Source of the DNA: Streptomyces sp. NBC_01016
Lineage (GTDB): Bacteria; Actinomycetota; Actinomycetes; Streptomycetales; Streptomycetaceae
NCBI RefSeq assembly: GCF_026341035.1
Contig: NZ_JAPEOQ010000002.1
Span: 1,612,001-1,676,000 of the forward strand
DNA: 64,000 nucleotides
Direction: 5' to 3'
The notes below the pieces were generated by a model. That model had not been told where the DNA came from. It made no database searches and saw only the letters and a list, made by a program, of their open reading frames with translations. Positions 47,511-55,986 of this stretch are shown piece after piece. Position 1 is the first letter of the stretch. The number at the start of each line of letters is the position of its first letter. The position numbers and the translations under genes were made by a program.

Positions 47511-48352
47511 GTGCGATGGACCCCTTCGGCGCGCGCCTGCGCCGCGTCATGGACGAGCGCGGTCCGCTGTGCGTCGGCATCGACCCGCACGCCGCCCTGC
47601 TGTCCTCCTGGGGCCTGAACGACGACATCACGGGCCTGGAGACCTTCACGCGCGTGTGCGTCGAGGCCATGGCCGACACGGTGGCCGTGGTGAAGCCGCA
47701 GATGGCGTTCTTCGAGCGGTTCGGCTCGCGGGGCGTCGCGGTCCTGGAGCGGGCCGTGGCGGACCTGCGCGCCGCCGGGACCCTCGTCGTCATGGACGCC
47801 AAGCGCGGCGACATCGGCTCCACCATGGCCGCGTACGCGGAGACCTTCCTGCACAAGGACTCCCCGCTGTTCTCGGACGCCCTGACCGTCTCGCCGTACC
47901 TCGGCTACGGGTCCCTGAAGCCGGCCGTCGACCTGGCGCGCGAGTCCGGAGCGGGCCTCTTCGTGCTCGCGCTCACCTCGAACCCCGAGGGCGGCGAGGT
48001 CCAGCACGCGGTCCGCGCCGACGGTCGCAACGTGGGGGCGACGATGCTCGGGCACCTTGCCGAGGAGAACGCGGGGGAGGACCCCATGGGCTCCTTCGGA
48101 GCCGTCGTCGGCGCGACGCTCGGCGATCTGTCCTCCTACGAGCTCGACATCAACGGCCCGCTCCTCGCCCCCGGCATCGGGGCGCAGGGTGCCACGGCGG
48201 CCGATCTCCCGTCCGTGTTCGGCTCCGCCGTGCGCAATGTCGTACCGAATGTGAGCCGTGGAGTTCTCAAGGCGGGACCTTCGGTCGCCGCCCTTCGGGA
48301 CGCCTCCGTGCGGTTCGCGGACGAGGTGCGCGAGGCCGTCGCGGGGGCCTGA
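47507..48352 (+). CDS. pyrF: Orotidine 5'-phosphate decarboxylase
   Basis: Decarboxylates OMP to UMP, the last step of the pathway. Type 2 (long) enzyme of 281 residues, as in mycobacteria. The catalytic MDAKRGDIGSTM lies near 96-107; LCVGIDPH (near 22) and LAPGIGAQG (near 222) are family features. It overlaps pyrD. No pyrE is in this window, so orotate phosphoribosyltransferase must be encoded elsewhere. Confidence 0.97.
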   Translation: MSAMDPFGARLRRVMDERGPLCVGIDPHAALLSSWGLNDDITGLETFTRVCVEAMADTVAVVKPQMAFFERFGSRGVAVLERAVADLRAAGTLVVMDAKRGDIGSTMAAYAETFLHKDSPLFSDALTVSPYLGYGSLKPAVDLARESGAGLFVLALTSNPEGGEVQHAVRADGRNVGATMLGHLAEENAGEDPMGSFGAVVGATLGDLSSYELDINGPLLAPGIGAQGATAADLPSVFGSAVRNVVPNVSRGVLKAGPSVAALRDASVRFADEVREAVAGA

Positions 48353-48483
48353 CGCGAGAGGTTTAGGGGTGGCACTCCGTGCCGACCTTGGGTTTTGCGT
48401 CTCAATCCTGTCCTGTTTAGCGGTCGATTTGTCCAGAATGTACGGCTCGACAGAGGCTGACCAGGACTTTTCGTCTGTTCTCG

Positions 48484-48512
48484 CTGACTCTGGCGGCCAT
48501 GCCCGCTAGTCT
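48484..48512 (+). promoter_or_regulatory. Putative promoter of the sIHF gene
   Basis: CTGACT (48484-48489) and TAGTCT (48507-48512) are 17 bp apart, 120 bp before the sIHF GTG. It is the best -35/-10 pair in the 279-bp gap after pyrF. Confidence 0.5.
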
Positions 48513-48631
48513 CCGTCGAGAGTCAACGGCCAACTGCACGCCAGCGGGTTGTTCGTTGCTCACCAGGTGTGGGGCGATTAGGTTCCTCACCGGTCCGTAT
48601 CCGACAGTTCGACATCCGAGGTGACGTAGGC

Positions 48632-48955
48632 GTGGCTCTTCCGCCCCTTACCCCTGAACAGCGCGCAGCCGCGCTCGAAAAGGCCGCCGCGGCTCGCCGG
48701 GAGCGGGCCGAGGTCAAGAATCGACTCAAGCACTCCGGCGCCTCCCTCCACGAGGTCATCAAGCAGGGCCAGGAGAACGACGTCATCGGCAAGATGAAGG
48801 TCTCCGCCCTCCTGGAGTCCCTGCCCGGCGTGGGCAAGGTCCGCGCCAAGCAGATCATGGAGCGGCTCGGGATCTCCGAATCCCGCCGGGTGCGCGGTCT
48901 CGGTTCCAACCAGATCGCCTCCCTGGAGCGCGAGTTCGGCAGCACCGGAGCCTGA
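48632..48955 (+). CDS. ihf: Actinobacterial integration host factor (sIHF/mIHF)
   Basis: Nucleoid-associated DNA-binding protein of actinomycetes, unrelated in sequence to E. coli IHF; in Streptomyces it affects development and antibiotic production. The GTG at 48632 (ALPPLTPEQRAAALEKA follows) gives 107 residues, the length I remember for S. coelicolor sIHF; an open frame extending upstream is not supported. A long N-terminal helix (about 8-40) leads to a helix-two-turn-helix DNA-binding part with SLPGVGKVRAKQIMERLGIS (near 64-83). A hairpin lies between it and gmk. Confidence 0.96.
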   Translation: MALPPLTPEQRAAALEKAAAARRERAEVKNRLKHSGASLHEVIKQGQENDVIGKMKVSALLESLPGVGKVRAKQIMERLGISESRRVRGLGSNQIASLEREFGSTGA

Positions 48956-48967
48956 GCGGCCGAGCCC

Positions 48968-48989
48968 GCCCCGGGGTGATTCCCGGGGC
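48968..48989 (+). terminator. Hairpin between sIHF and gmk
   Basis: GCCCCGGG pairs with CCCGGGGC around a 6-base loop, 12 bp after the sIHF stop. No U tract, so read-through into gmk is possible. Confidence 0.5.
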
Positions 48990-49027
48990 TGGTCCGGGCA
49001 CTCCGGAACAACTGGAATAATCGCTGC

Positions 49028-49585
49028 ATGAGTGAACGTCCGCGGCTGACCGTGCTCTCCGGCCCCTCGGGGGTCGGCAAGAGCACGGTTGTCGCCCATA
49101 TGCGCAAGGAACACCCCGAGGTCTGGCTCTCGGTGTCGGCCACGACCCGCAAGCCGCGCCCCGGCGAGCAGCACGGTGTCCAGTACTTCTTCGTCACCGA
49201 CGAGGAAATGGACAAGCTGATCGCCAACGGTGAGCTCCTCGAGTGGGCCGAGTTCGCGGGGAACCGCTACGGCACCCCGCGCCGGGCCGTGCTCGACCGC
49301 CTGGAGGCGGGGGAGCCGGTGCTGCTCGAGATCGACCTCCAGGGCGCACGCCTGGTCCGGGAATCGATGCCCGAGGCGCAGCTGGTCTTTCTGGCTCCTC
49401 CGAGCTGGGAGGAGCTGGTCCGCCGGCTCACCGGGCGCGGTACGGAGGCGCCGGAGGTCATCGAGCGTCGTCTCGAGGCCGCCAAGGTGGAGCTCGCCGC
49501 CGAATCGGAGTTCGACACCACGCTTGTCAATACCTCCGTCGAGGGCGTGGCCCGTGAGCTGCTAGCCTTGATGAAAGTTCTTTGA
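49028..49585 (+). CDS. gmk: Guanylate kinase
   Basis: Phosphorylates GMP to GDP. The protein has 185 residues from ATG 49028. The P-loop GPSGVGKST (near 12-20) and the GMP-binding SVSATTRKPRPGE (near 37-49), YFFVTDEEM and VLLEIDLQGA segments are complete. The gmk-rpoZ pairing (27-bp gap) is widespread in bacteria and links GTP/ppGpp metabolism with RNA polymerase. Confidence 0.97.
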   Translation: MSERPRLTVLSGPSGVGKSTVVAHMRKEHPEVWLSVSATTRKPRPGEQHGVQYFFVTDEEMDKLIANGELLEWAEFAGNRYGTPRRAVLDRLEAGEPVLLEIDLQGARLVRESMPEAQLVFLAPPSWEELVRRLTGRGTEAPEVIERRLEAAKVELAAESEFDTTLVNTSVEGVARELLALMKVL

Positions 49586-49611
49586 TCTTTAACCCCATCG
49601 GAAGGCAGAGA

Positions 49612-49884
49612 GTGTCCTCTACCATCACCGCGCCCGAGGGCATCATCAACCCTCCGATTGATGAGCTCCTCGAGGCCACCGACTCGAAGTACAGCCTGGT
49701 CATCTACGCCGCCAAGCGCGCGCGTCAGATCAACGCGTACTACTCGCAGCTCGGTGAGGGCCTCCTCGAGTACGTCGGCCCGCTCGTGGACACGCACGTC
49801 CACGAGAAGCCGCTCTCGATCGCTCTTCGTGAGATCAACGCGGGTCTGCTGACGTCCGAGGCCATCGAGGGCCCGGTTACGTAA
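49612..49884 (+). CDS. rpoZ: RNA polymerase omega subunit
   Basis: Helps assemble the beta' subunit and takes part in ppGpp binding. The GTG at 49612 with GGAAGGCAGAG upstream gives 90 residues; the open frame starts ten codons earlier within the gmk end. The core PPIDELLEATDSKYSLVIYA and AKRARQIN is typical. The later YSQLGEGLLEYVGPLVD stretch is the actinobacterial form. A terminator follows 30 bp after the stop. Confidence 0.96.
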   Translation: MSSTITAPEGIINPPIDELLEATDSKYSLVIYAAKRARQINAYYSQLGEGLLEYVGPLVDTHVHEKPLSIALREINAGLLTSEAIEGPVT

Positions 49885-49913
49885 GTACCGCGTTTCTGCG
49901 GAATTTCTTCATT

Positions 49914-49944
49914 ACAGGCCCGGCAGCGCGACTGCCGGGCCTGT
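49914..49944 (+). terminator. Terminator after rpoZ
   Basis: Perfect 13-bp stem (49914-49926 with 49932-49944), loop CGCGA; the upstream flank is T-rich (AATTTCTTCATT). Confidence 0.75.
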
Positions 49945-50009
49945 GGTGTGTCATGGAGTCGTACGCTCGCGCTTCAGGGGCGCACGTCCGAGATTCAGGG
50001 GAGAAGCCG

Positions 50010-51227
50010 GTGTCGAAGCCGAAGGTCGTTCTGGGGGTCAGCGGCGGAATCGCCGCCTACAAGGCGTGTGAGCTGCTGCGTCGACTGACGGAGTCCGGCC
50101 ACGACGTGCGCGTCGTGCCGACCGACTCGGCGCTGCACTTCGTCGGCGCCGCGACCTGGTCGGCACTCTCCGGCAACCCGGTCTCGACGGAGGTCTGGGA
50201 CTCGGTCCACGAGGTGCCGCACGTGCGCATCGGCCAGCACGCGGACCTCGTGATCGTCGCGCCGGCCACCGCCGACATGCTCGCCAAGGCGGCCCACGGG
50301 CTCGCCGACGACCTTCTTACGAACACGCTCCTCACCGCCCGATGTCCGGTCGTCTTCGCCCCCGCGATGCACACCGAGATGTGGGAGCACCCGGCCACCC
50401 AGGAGAACGTCGCCACGCTGCGCCGCCGCGGCGCCCTCGTCATCGAGCCGGCCGTCGGCCGCCTCACGGGCGTCGACACCGGCAAGGGCCGCTTCCCCGA
50501 CCCGACGGAGATCTTCGAGTACGCACGCAGGGTGCTCGCGCGCGGCGACGCCCCGCAGGACCTCGCCGGCCGCCACGTGGTCGTCAGCGCCGGCGGCACC
50601 CGCGAGCCCCTCGACCCGGTCCGCTTCCTCGGCAACCGCTCCTCCGGAAAGCAGGGCTACGCGCTTGCCCGCACGGCGGCGGCGCGCGGCGCCCGCGTCA
50701 CGCTGCTCTCGGCCAACGCGGACCTGCCGGATCCGGCGGGCGTCGACGTCGTCCACGTGGGAACGGCCGTTCAGCTGCGCGAGGCGGCCCTCAAGGCGGC
50801 CGCCGATGCCGACGCGGTGGTCATGGCCGCGGCCGTCGCCGACTTCCGCCCCGAGGCGTACGCGACCGGGAAGATCAAGAAGAAGGACGGCGAGGAGCCG
50901 GCGCCGATCGTCCTCGTCCGCAACCCGGACATCCTTGCCGAGCTGTCCGCCGACCGGGCCCGACCGGGACAAGTCGTCGTAGGCTTCGCCGCGGAGACCG
51001 ACGACGTCCTCGCGAACGGCCGCGCCAAGCTCGCCCGCAAGGGCTGTGACCTGCTCGTCGTCAACGAGGTGGGGGAGCGCAAGACCTTCGGCTCCGAGGA
51101 GAACGAGGCCGTGATCCTGGGCGCCGACGGGCACGAGACCCCGGTCCCCCACGGCCCGAAGGAAGCGCTCGCCGACCGTGTCTGGGACGAGGCGGCGCGC
51201 CGCCTCGCGCCCGCGACGGACGGCTGA
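50010..51227 (+). CDS. coaBC: Bifunctional CoaBC (phosphopantothenoylcysteine synthetase/decarboxylase)
   Basis: Two consecutive steps of coenzyme A synthesis: CoaB adds Cys to phosphopantothenate (CTP), CoaC decarboxylates it (FMN). The GTG 50010 with AGGGGAG upstream gives 405 residues. The CoaC half begins VLGVSGGIAAYKACEL (7-22), with HVRIGQHADLVIVAPATADM and the PAMHTEMWEHPAT (near 125-137). The CoaB half starts near 188 (VVVSAGGTREPLDPVRFLGN) and has AAVADFRP and the LVVNEVG region. Follows gmk-rpoZ, a common bacterial order. Confidence 0.97.
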   Translation: MSKPKVVLGVSGGIAAYKACELLRRLTESGHDVRVVPTDSALHFVGAATWSALSGNPVSTEVWDSVHEVPHVRIGQHADLVIVAPATADMLAKAAHGLADDLLTNTLLTARCPVVFAPAMHTEMWEHPATQENVATLRRRGALVIEPAVGRLTGVDTGKGRFPDPTEIFEYARRVLARGDAPQDLAGRHVVVSAGGTREPLDPVRFLGNRSSGKQGYALARTAAARGARVTLLSANADLPDPAGVDVVHVGTAVQLREAALKAAADADAVVMAAAVADFRPEAYATGKIKKKDGEEPAPIVLVRNPDILAELSADRARPGQVVVGFAAETDDVLANGRAKLARKGCDLLVVNEVGERKTFGSEENEAVILGADGHETPVPHGPKEALADRVWDEAARRLAPATDG

Positions 51228-51430
51228 ATCTTTGCCTAACACGCGCGGAACCCCATCGGTGCGTGAAATTCACATCCGGCACCCCTGACGCATGGAAACC
51301 CCGAAAACACGCCAATTTCGGGCGAGCAGTACCCTTCCGAAGACCGATCGTCGTATCGCAGAATGCGGTGTCGCAGGTCACAGCACTCCCAGTGGGCGAG
51401 ACACGTGACCCGGCGGCCGAGTACGACCGA

Positions 51431-51436
51431 TAAACT
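51431..51436 (+). promoter_or_regulatory. Putative -10 element of metK
   Basis: TAAACT lies 82 bp before the metK GTG; GTGACC at 51405 is a possible but distant -35 (20-bp spacer). The 291-bp gap shows no recognisable SAM riboswitch. Confidence 0.35.
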
Positions 51437-51518
51437 GTTCCCGGACGGTGCCGGGCGCAGCCCCCCGCACCAACCGTCAAATGATCAGCCAGCAGCCGCT
51501 GCAACCACAGGGAGCGTT

Positions 51519-52727
51519 GTGTCCCGTCGCCTGTTCACCTCGGAGTCCGTGACCGAGGGTCACCCCGACAAGATCGCTGACCAGATCAGCGACACCATTC
51601 TCGATGCGCTGCTGCGCGAGGACCCCTCGTCCCGCGTCGCCGTCGAGACGCTGATCACCACTGGCCTCGTGCACGTCGCCGGCGAGGTGACCACGAAGGC
51701 GTACGCGCCGATCGCGCAGCTCGTGCGCGACAAGATCCTCGAGATCGGCTACGACTCGTCGAAGAAGGGCTTCGACGGCGCGTCCTGCGGCGTCTCGGTC
51801 TCCATCGGCTCGCAGTCGCCCGACATCGCGCAGGGCGTCGACACGGCGTACGAGAAGCGCGTCGAGGGCGACGAGGACGAGCTCGACAAGCAGGGCGCGG
51901 GCGACCAGGGCCTGATGTTCGGCTACGCGTGCGACGAGACGCCGGAGCTCATGCCGCTCCCGATCCACCTCGCGCACCGCCTCTCGCGCCGCCTCTCCGA
52001 GGTGCGCAAGAACGGGACGATCCCCTACCTGCGCCCCGACGGCAAGACCCAGGTCACCATCGAGTACGACGGCGACAAGGCGGTCCGTCTGGACACGGTC
52101 GTGGTCTCCTCGCAGCACGCGAGCGACATCGACCTGGACTCGCTCCTCGCCCCCGACATCCGCGAGTTCGTGGTGGAGCCGGAGCTGAAGGCGCTGCTCG
52201 ACGACGGCATCAAGCTGGAGACCGAGAACTACCGCCTGCTGGTCAACCCGACCGGCCGCTTCGAGATCGGCGGCCCGATGGGCGACGCCGGTCTGACCGG
52301 CCGCAAGATCATCATCGACACCTACGGCGGCTACGCCCGCCACGGTGGCGGCGCCTTCTCCGGCAAGGACCCGTCCAAGGTCGACCGCTCGGCCGCGTAC
52401 GCGATGCGCTGGGTCGCCAAGAACGTCGTGGCCTCGGGGCTCGCCTCGCGCTGCGAGGTCCAGGTCGCGTACGCGATCGGCAAGGCCGAGCCCGTCGGTC
52501 TCTTCGTGGAGACCTTCGGTACGGCGACGGTCGACACGGACAAGATCGAGGCCGCGATCTCCGAGGTCTTCGACCTCCGTCCGGCCGCGATCATCCGCGA
52601 CCTCGACCTGCTGCGTCCGATCTACTCCCTGACGGCCGCGTACGGCCACTTCGGGCGCGCGCTGCCCGAGTTCACGTGGGAGAAGACCGACCGCGTGGAC
52701 GCGCTGCGCAAGGCCGCGGGGCTGTAG
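51519..52727 (+). CDS. metK: S-adenosylmethionine synthetase
   Basis: Makes SAM from methionine and ATP. The GTG at 51519 (SRRLFTSESVTEGHPDK follows, GGGAG 6 bases upstream) gives 402 residues. Signatures GAGDQGLMFGYA (near 127-138) and GGGAFSGKDPSKVDRS (near 278-293) are intact. In Streptomyces, SAM levels influence antibiotic production, so the gene is often of interest beyond housekeeping. Its stop codon lies within a 22-bp tandem duplication. Confidence 0.98.
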   Translation: MSRRLFTSESVTEGHPDKIADQISDTILDALLREDPSSRVAVETLITTGLVHVAGEVTTKAYAPIAQLVRDKILEIGYDSSKKGFDGASCGVSVSIGSQSPDIAQGVDTAYEKRVEGDEDELDKQGAGDQGLMFGYACDETPELMPLPIHLAHRLSRRLSEVRKNGTIPYLRPDGKTQVTIEYDGDKAVRLDTVVVSSQHASDIDLDSLLAPDIREFVVEPELKALLDDGIKLETENYRLLVNPTGRFEIGGPMGDAGLTGRKIIIDTYGGYARHGGGAFSGKDPSKVDRSAAYAMRWVAKNVVASGLASRCEVQVAYAIGKAEPVGLFVETFGTATVDTDKIEAAISEVFDLRPAAIIRDLDLLRPIYSLTAAYGHFGRALPEFTWEKTDRVDALRKAAGL

Positions 52728-52768
52728 GCCCTGAGCCATTGACCGGTAGGCCTTGAGCCGTTGATCGG
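52725..52768 (+). repeat. 22-bp tandem duplication at the metK stop
   Basis: Two adjacent 22-bp units (52725-52746, 52747-52768), each starting TAGGCC and ending GG, differ at three positions. The TAG of the first is the metK stop codon. Confidence 0.75.
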
Positions 52769-52774
52769 TCCCTG

Positions 52775-52806
52775 GGGCCCGGTTCTCCTTCGGGAGGGCC
52801 GGGCCC
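52775..52806 (+). terminator. Terminator after metK
   Basis: GGGCCCGG (52775-52782) pairs with CCGGGCCC (52799-52806); an inner CTCC/GGAG stem extends the hairpin. Confidence 0.65.
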
Positions 52807-52870
52807 TTCGGCGTTTCCGGGCCGCTTCTGGGCCGCCCCGGTGTCAGTCCCCTCTGGTAGGAATGCACGT

Positions 52871-55012
52871 GTGAGCAGCGAGAACGACAGGGGCGACGAG
52901 GGCGGGGAGCCGGAGCAGCTTGCGTTGATCCGGGAGAGCGTGCGGGCTGCCAAAGTGCCGAAGGCGAAGCCGCGGACGTGGCGGGGAGCGGCGCTGGCCG
53001 AGGAGCTGCCGGTGGCGCGGGTGCTCGTGGACAAGGGGGTGCTGCACCTCGACCGGTACTTCGAGTACGCGGTGCCGAAGGAGCTGGATGCCGCCGCGCA
53101 GCCGGGTGTGCGGGTGCGGGTGCGGTTCGGGGCGGGGAACCGGAACGTGCGGGACGGGCGGCGTGAAGGGGGTGGGCTGATTGACGGGTTTCTTGTCGAG
53201 CGGGTGGCCGAGGCCGAATATCAGGGGCCGCTCGCCGCGCTCGCGCAGGTCGTGTCGCCCGAGCCCGTGCTCGATGCGGAGTTGCTCGGGCTGACCCGGG
53301 CTGTCGCCGACCGGTATGCGGGCAGCCTTGCCGATGTGCTGCAGCTCGCGATTCCGCCGCGGCATGCCAAGGCCGAGGCCCGGGAGTTCGCTGCTCCTCC
53401 CGCGCCGCCGGAGGCTCCGGAGGCCGGTTCCTGGGCGCGGTACGAGCGAGGGGCCGACTTCGTGGCTTCGCTGGCCACGGGCGGTGCGCCGCGGGCCGTG
53501 TGGACGGCGCTGCCCGGGCCCGAGTGGGCCGACGAGATCGCTCGGGCCGTGCGGGCGACGCTCGCTTCGGGGCGGGGGGCCCTGGTCGTCGTGCCGACCG
53601 TGCGGCTCGCGGCGCGCGTCGATGCCGCGCTGCGGGAGGAGTTGGGGGAGGGGCAGCATGCCCTGCTGACGGCCGATGCCGGGCAGCAGCGGCGGTATTC
53701 CGAGTGGCTCGCCGTGCGGCGGGGGGGCGCCCGGGCCGTCGTGGGGACGCGGGCGGCCATGTTCGCTCCCGTACGGGACCTGGGACTCGTCGTGGTGTGG
53801 GAGGACGGGGACCAGCACCACAGCGATGATCATGCCCCCTTCCCGCATGTGCGGGAGGTCCTGGAGCTGCGGGCCACGCGCGACAAGTGCGCGTTCCTGC
53901 TGGGGAGTTGGAGCTGCACGGTCGAGGCCGCCCAGCTGGTGCGCAGCGGGTGGGCCGCCGCCGTGAGCGCGCCGCGGGACGTCGTACGGCGGGTCGCTCC
54001 ACTCGTACGCACCGTGGGGGACCGGGACGTGGCGCGCGACGAGGCGGCGCGGGCCGCCCGGCTGCCGAGTCTCGCGTGGGAGGTGGCGCGGACCGCGTTG
54101 CGCGAGGGGCCTGTGCTGGTGCAGGTACCGAGGCGGGGGTACGTGCCGCGGCTCGCGTGTCAGCGGTGTCGTGAGCCCGCCCGGTGCCGGCAGTGCGCGG
54201 GGCCGTTGGAGGCGCGGGAGGCGACCGGGGTGCTCGCGTGCGGGTGGTGCGGGCGAGAGGAAGGCGGCTGGCAGTGCGCCGAGTGCGGGGGTACGCGGTT
54301 GCGGGCGCAGGTCGTCGGGGCGCGGCGTACCGCAGAGGAGTTGGGGCGGGCGTTCTCCACCGTGCCGGTGCGGACGTCGGGGCGTGAGCAGGTGCTCGAC
54401 ACGGTTCCGGGGACGCCCGCGCTCGTCGTGAGTACGCCGGGGGCCGAGCCGGTCGCCGAGGGCGGGTACGCGGCGGCGCTGCTGCTCGACGGGTGGGCGA
54501 TGCTGGGGCGGGCCGATCTGCGGGCGGGGGAGGAGGCGCTGCGGCGGTGGATCGCGGCGTCCGCGCTGGTGCGGCCGCAGGAGGTGGGCGGCGCCGTGGT
54601 CGTGGTCGCCGAGCCCACGCTGCGGCCCGTGCAGGCGCTGGTGCGGTGGGACCCCGCGGGGCACGCGGTGCGGGAGCTCGCGGACCGGGCCGAGCTCGGA
54701 TTTCCGCCTGTGTCACGGATGGCGGCGGTCACGGGGACGGCGGAGGCGGTCGCCGGGTTCATGGGGGCGGTGGAACTTCCGGGGGACGCCGAGGTGTTGG
54801 GCCCCGTGCCGGTGCCCGAGGCGATACCCGGTGGCGGGCGGCGGGGCGGGGGCCCGCCGGCCGGGGAGCAGTGGGAGCGGGTGCTGGTGCGGGTGCCGCC
54901 GGGCAGTGGCTCCGTGCTCGCGCGTGCCCTGAAGCAGGCGCAGGCGGCGAGGATGGCGCGGGGCGCGGGCGAGCCCGTACGGGTTCGGGTGGATCCGCTC
55001 GACATCGGGTGA
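52871..55012 (+). CDS. priA: PriA-like primosomal protein, helicase motifs lacking
   Basis: Replication restart protein family. The GTG 52871 with TAGGA upstream gives 713 residues. The N-terminal 3'-DNA-binding domain (VARVLVDKGVLHLDRYFEYAVP) and a Cys-rich zinc region (near 435-480: CQRCREPARCRQC, LACGWCG, WQCAECGG) are clear. The Walker A site is missing and the DEAH box is replaced by WEDGDQHH (near 318), so ATP-driven helicase action is not expected; this is known for actinobacterial PriA. The C-terminal domain ends at VRVDPLDIG. Converges with a small HTH gene. Confidence 0.93.
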   Translation: MSSENDRGDEGGEPEQLALIRESVRAAKVPKAKPRTWRGAALAEELPVARVLVDKGVLHLDRYFEYAVPKELDAAAQPGVRVRVRFGAGNRNVRDGRREGGGLIDGFLVERVAEAEYQGPLAALAQVVSPEPVLDAELLGLTRAVADRYAGSLADVLQLAIPPRHAKAEAREFAAPPAPPEAPEAGSWARYERGADFVASLATGGAPRAVWTALPGPEWADEIARAVRATLASGRGALVVVPTVRLAARVDAALREELGEGQHALLTADAGQQRRYSEWLAVRRGGARAVVGTRAAMFAPVRDLGLVVVWEDGDQHHSDDHAPFPHVREVLELRATRDKCAFLLGSWSCTVEAAQLVRSGWAAAVSAPRDVVRRVAPLVRTVGDRDVARDEAARAARLPSLAWEVARTALREGPVLVQVPRRGYVPRLACQRCREPARCRQCAGPLEAREATGVLACGWCGREEGGWQCAECGGTRLRAQVVGARRTAEELGRAFSTVPVRTSGREQVLDTVPGTPALVVSTPGAEPVAEGGYAAALLLDGWAMLGRADLRAGEEALRRWIAASALVRPQEVGGAVVVVAEPTLRPVQALVRWDPAGHAVRELADRAELGFPPVSRMAAVTGTAEAVAGFMGAVELPGDAEVLGPVPVPEAIPGGGRRGGGPPAGEQWERVLVRVPPGSGSVLARALKQAQAARMARGAGEPVRVRVDPLDIG

Positions 55013-55067
55013 GAGGGCCGGCGCCCGGTCGCTCTCGATGCGCGGCACGATCGACGCCGCAGTCACA

Positions 55068-55115
55068 TGCCGCTGCCTCCGCGTACGACAGGTCGCGTAC
55101 GGGGAGGCAGCGGCA
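55068..55115. terminator. Bidirectional terminator between priA and HTH gene
   Basis: 20-base arms (55068-55087 and 55096-55115) pair with one mismatch around an 8-base loop, between convergent genes. Confidence 0.78.
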
Positions 55116-55129
55116 GGTGGCGCGGCCGC

Positions 55130-55705
55130 TCAGCCGTGGCGCGGGCCGGGGAAGGCGCTGGGGCGCGCGTCGTCGCGCAGGCCCGTGGCGCCCGCGGTCG
55201 GCTGGGTGGGCAGAGCGCGGGCTGCGGGGACCGCCGACAGCGGGCCCGCTCCCATCGGCACGGTGGGGCGCGCGGCCTGTGCCGGGGACGGCACGGCGGA
55301 CGTCGGCGACGCCGGGACCTCCGCCCCGCGCTCGGCCTCGGCCGCCGCCTGGGTGGCCGCCCTGCGCGCCCCGTACCTGCGGTGGACCGCCTGCTTGGTG
55401 ACGCCGAGCGCGGAGCCCACCGCGTCCCAGGAGAAGCCCAGCGAACGGTCGAAGTCCACGGCTGCGGTGACCAACGTCTCGACGCTGTCGCGCAGTTCCT
55501 GGGCGAGACGGACGGTGGGGGCGGGCGCCCTCCCGTAGACGACGAACCCCGCGGAGGGGCCTGAGCGGCGCGGGCGGTAGACGTTGCCCAGCTGTGCGGT
55601 GAGGGTGCGCAGTGCGTCCACCTGACGGCGGACCCGCTCGATGTCCCGCACAAGAAGATGCAGGCTGGCCCGTGCCTGGGCGTCGTGGGTTGCGTGGTCG
55701 GCCAT
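55130..55705 (-). CDS. Small HTH-containing protein
   Basis: Function not established; 191 residues from ATG 55705 with GAGAGG 7 bases upstream (an open frame 35 codons longer has no support). The N-terminal half is helical (RDIERVRRQVDALRTLTAQL). A putative helix-turn-helix lies near 95-120 (FSWDAVGSALGVTKQAVHRRYG), resembling the MarR/sigma-70 region 4 type often seen in such Streptomyces proteins. The C-terminal 70 residues are Ala/Pro-rich and probably disordered. It converges with priA and is divergent from fmt. Confidence 0.82.
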   Translation of the reverse strand: MADHATHDAQARASLHLLVRDIERVRRQVDALRTLTAQLGNVYRPRRSGPSAGFVVYGRAPAPTVRLAQELRDSVETLVTAAVDFDRSLGFSWDAVGSALGVTKQAVHRRYGARRAATQAAAEAERGAEVPASPTSAVPSPAQAARPTVPMGAGPLSAVPAARALPTQPTAGATGLRDDARPSAFPGPRHG

Positions 55706-55986
55706 GAACAAGCCTCTCGAACCGGCGATAAAAAAGGATCGGGCCACGCTCGCGTCAAGCGACACCGACGAAGACGGGTGAACTATGACGAATGACCGAT
55801 TGCGGCCCATGACTGGTCAACTCTTTCTTGACCAACGCGCCATCCGGTGTGGGGTCACGCTGTTCGGGCGCATCCGCATATGCGAGGGGCGCACGTCAGG
55901 ACGTGCGCCCCGTACGCGCCCGCCGCACGACGCCCATAGACTGGTGCGCTGCCCGTGACCCTGCCCCGAGAGGCTGTACGCCACCG

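Noticed and set aside
51228..51518. SAM riboswitch before metK
   Set aside because: No recognisable riboswitch core or terminator/antiterminator; only a promoter-like -10 was found.
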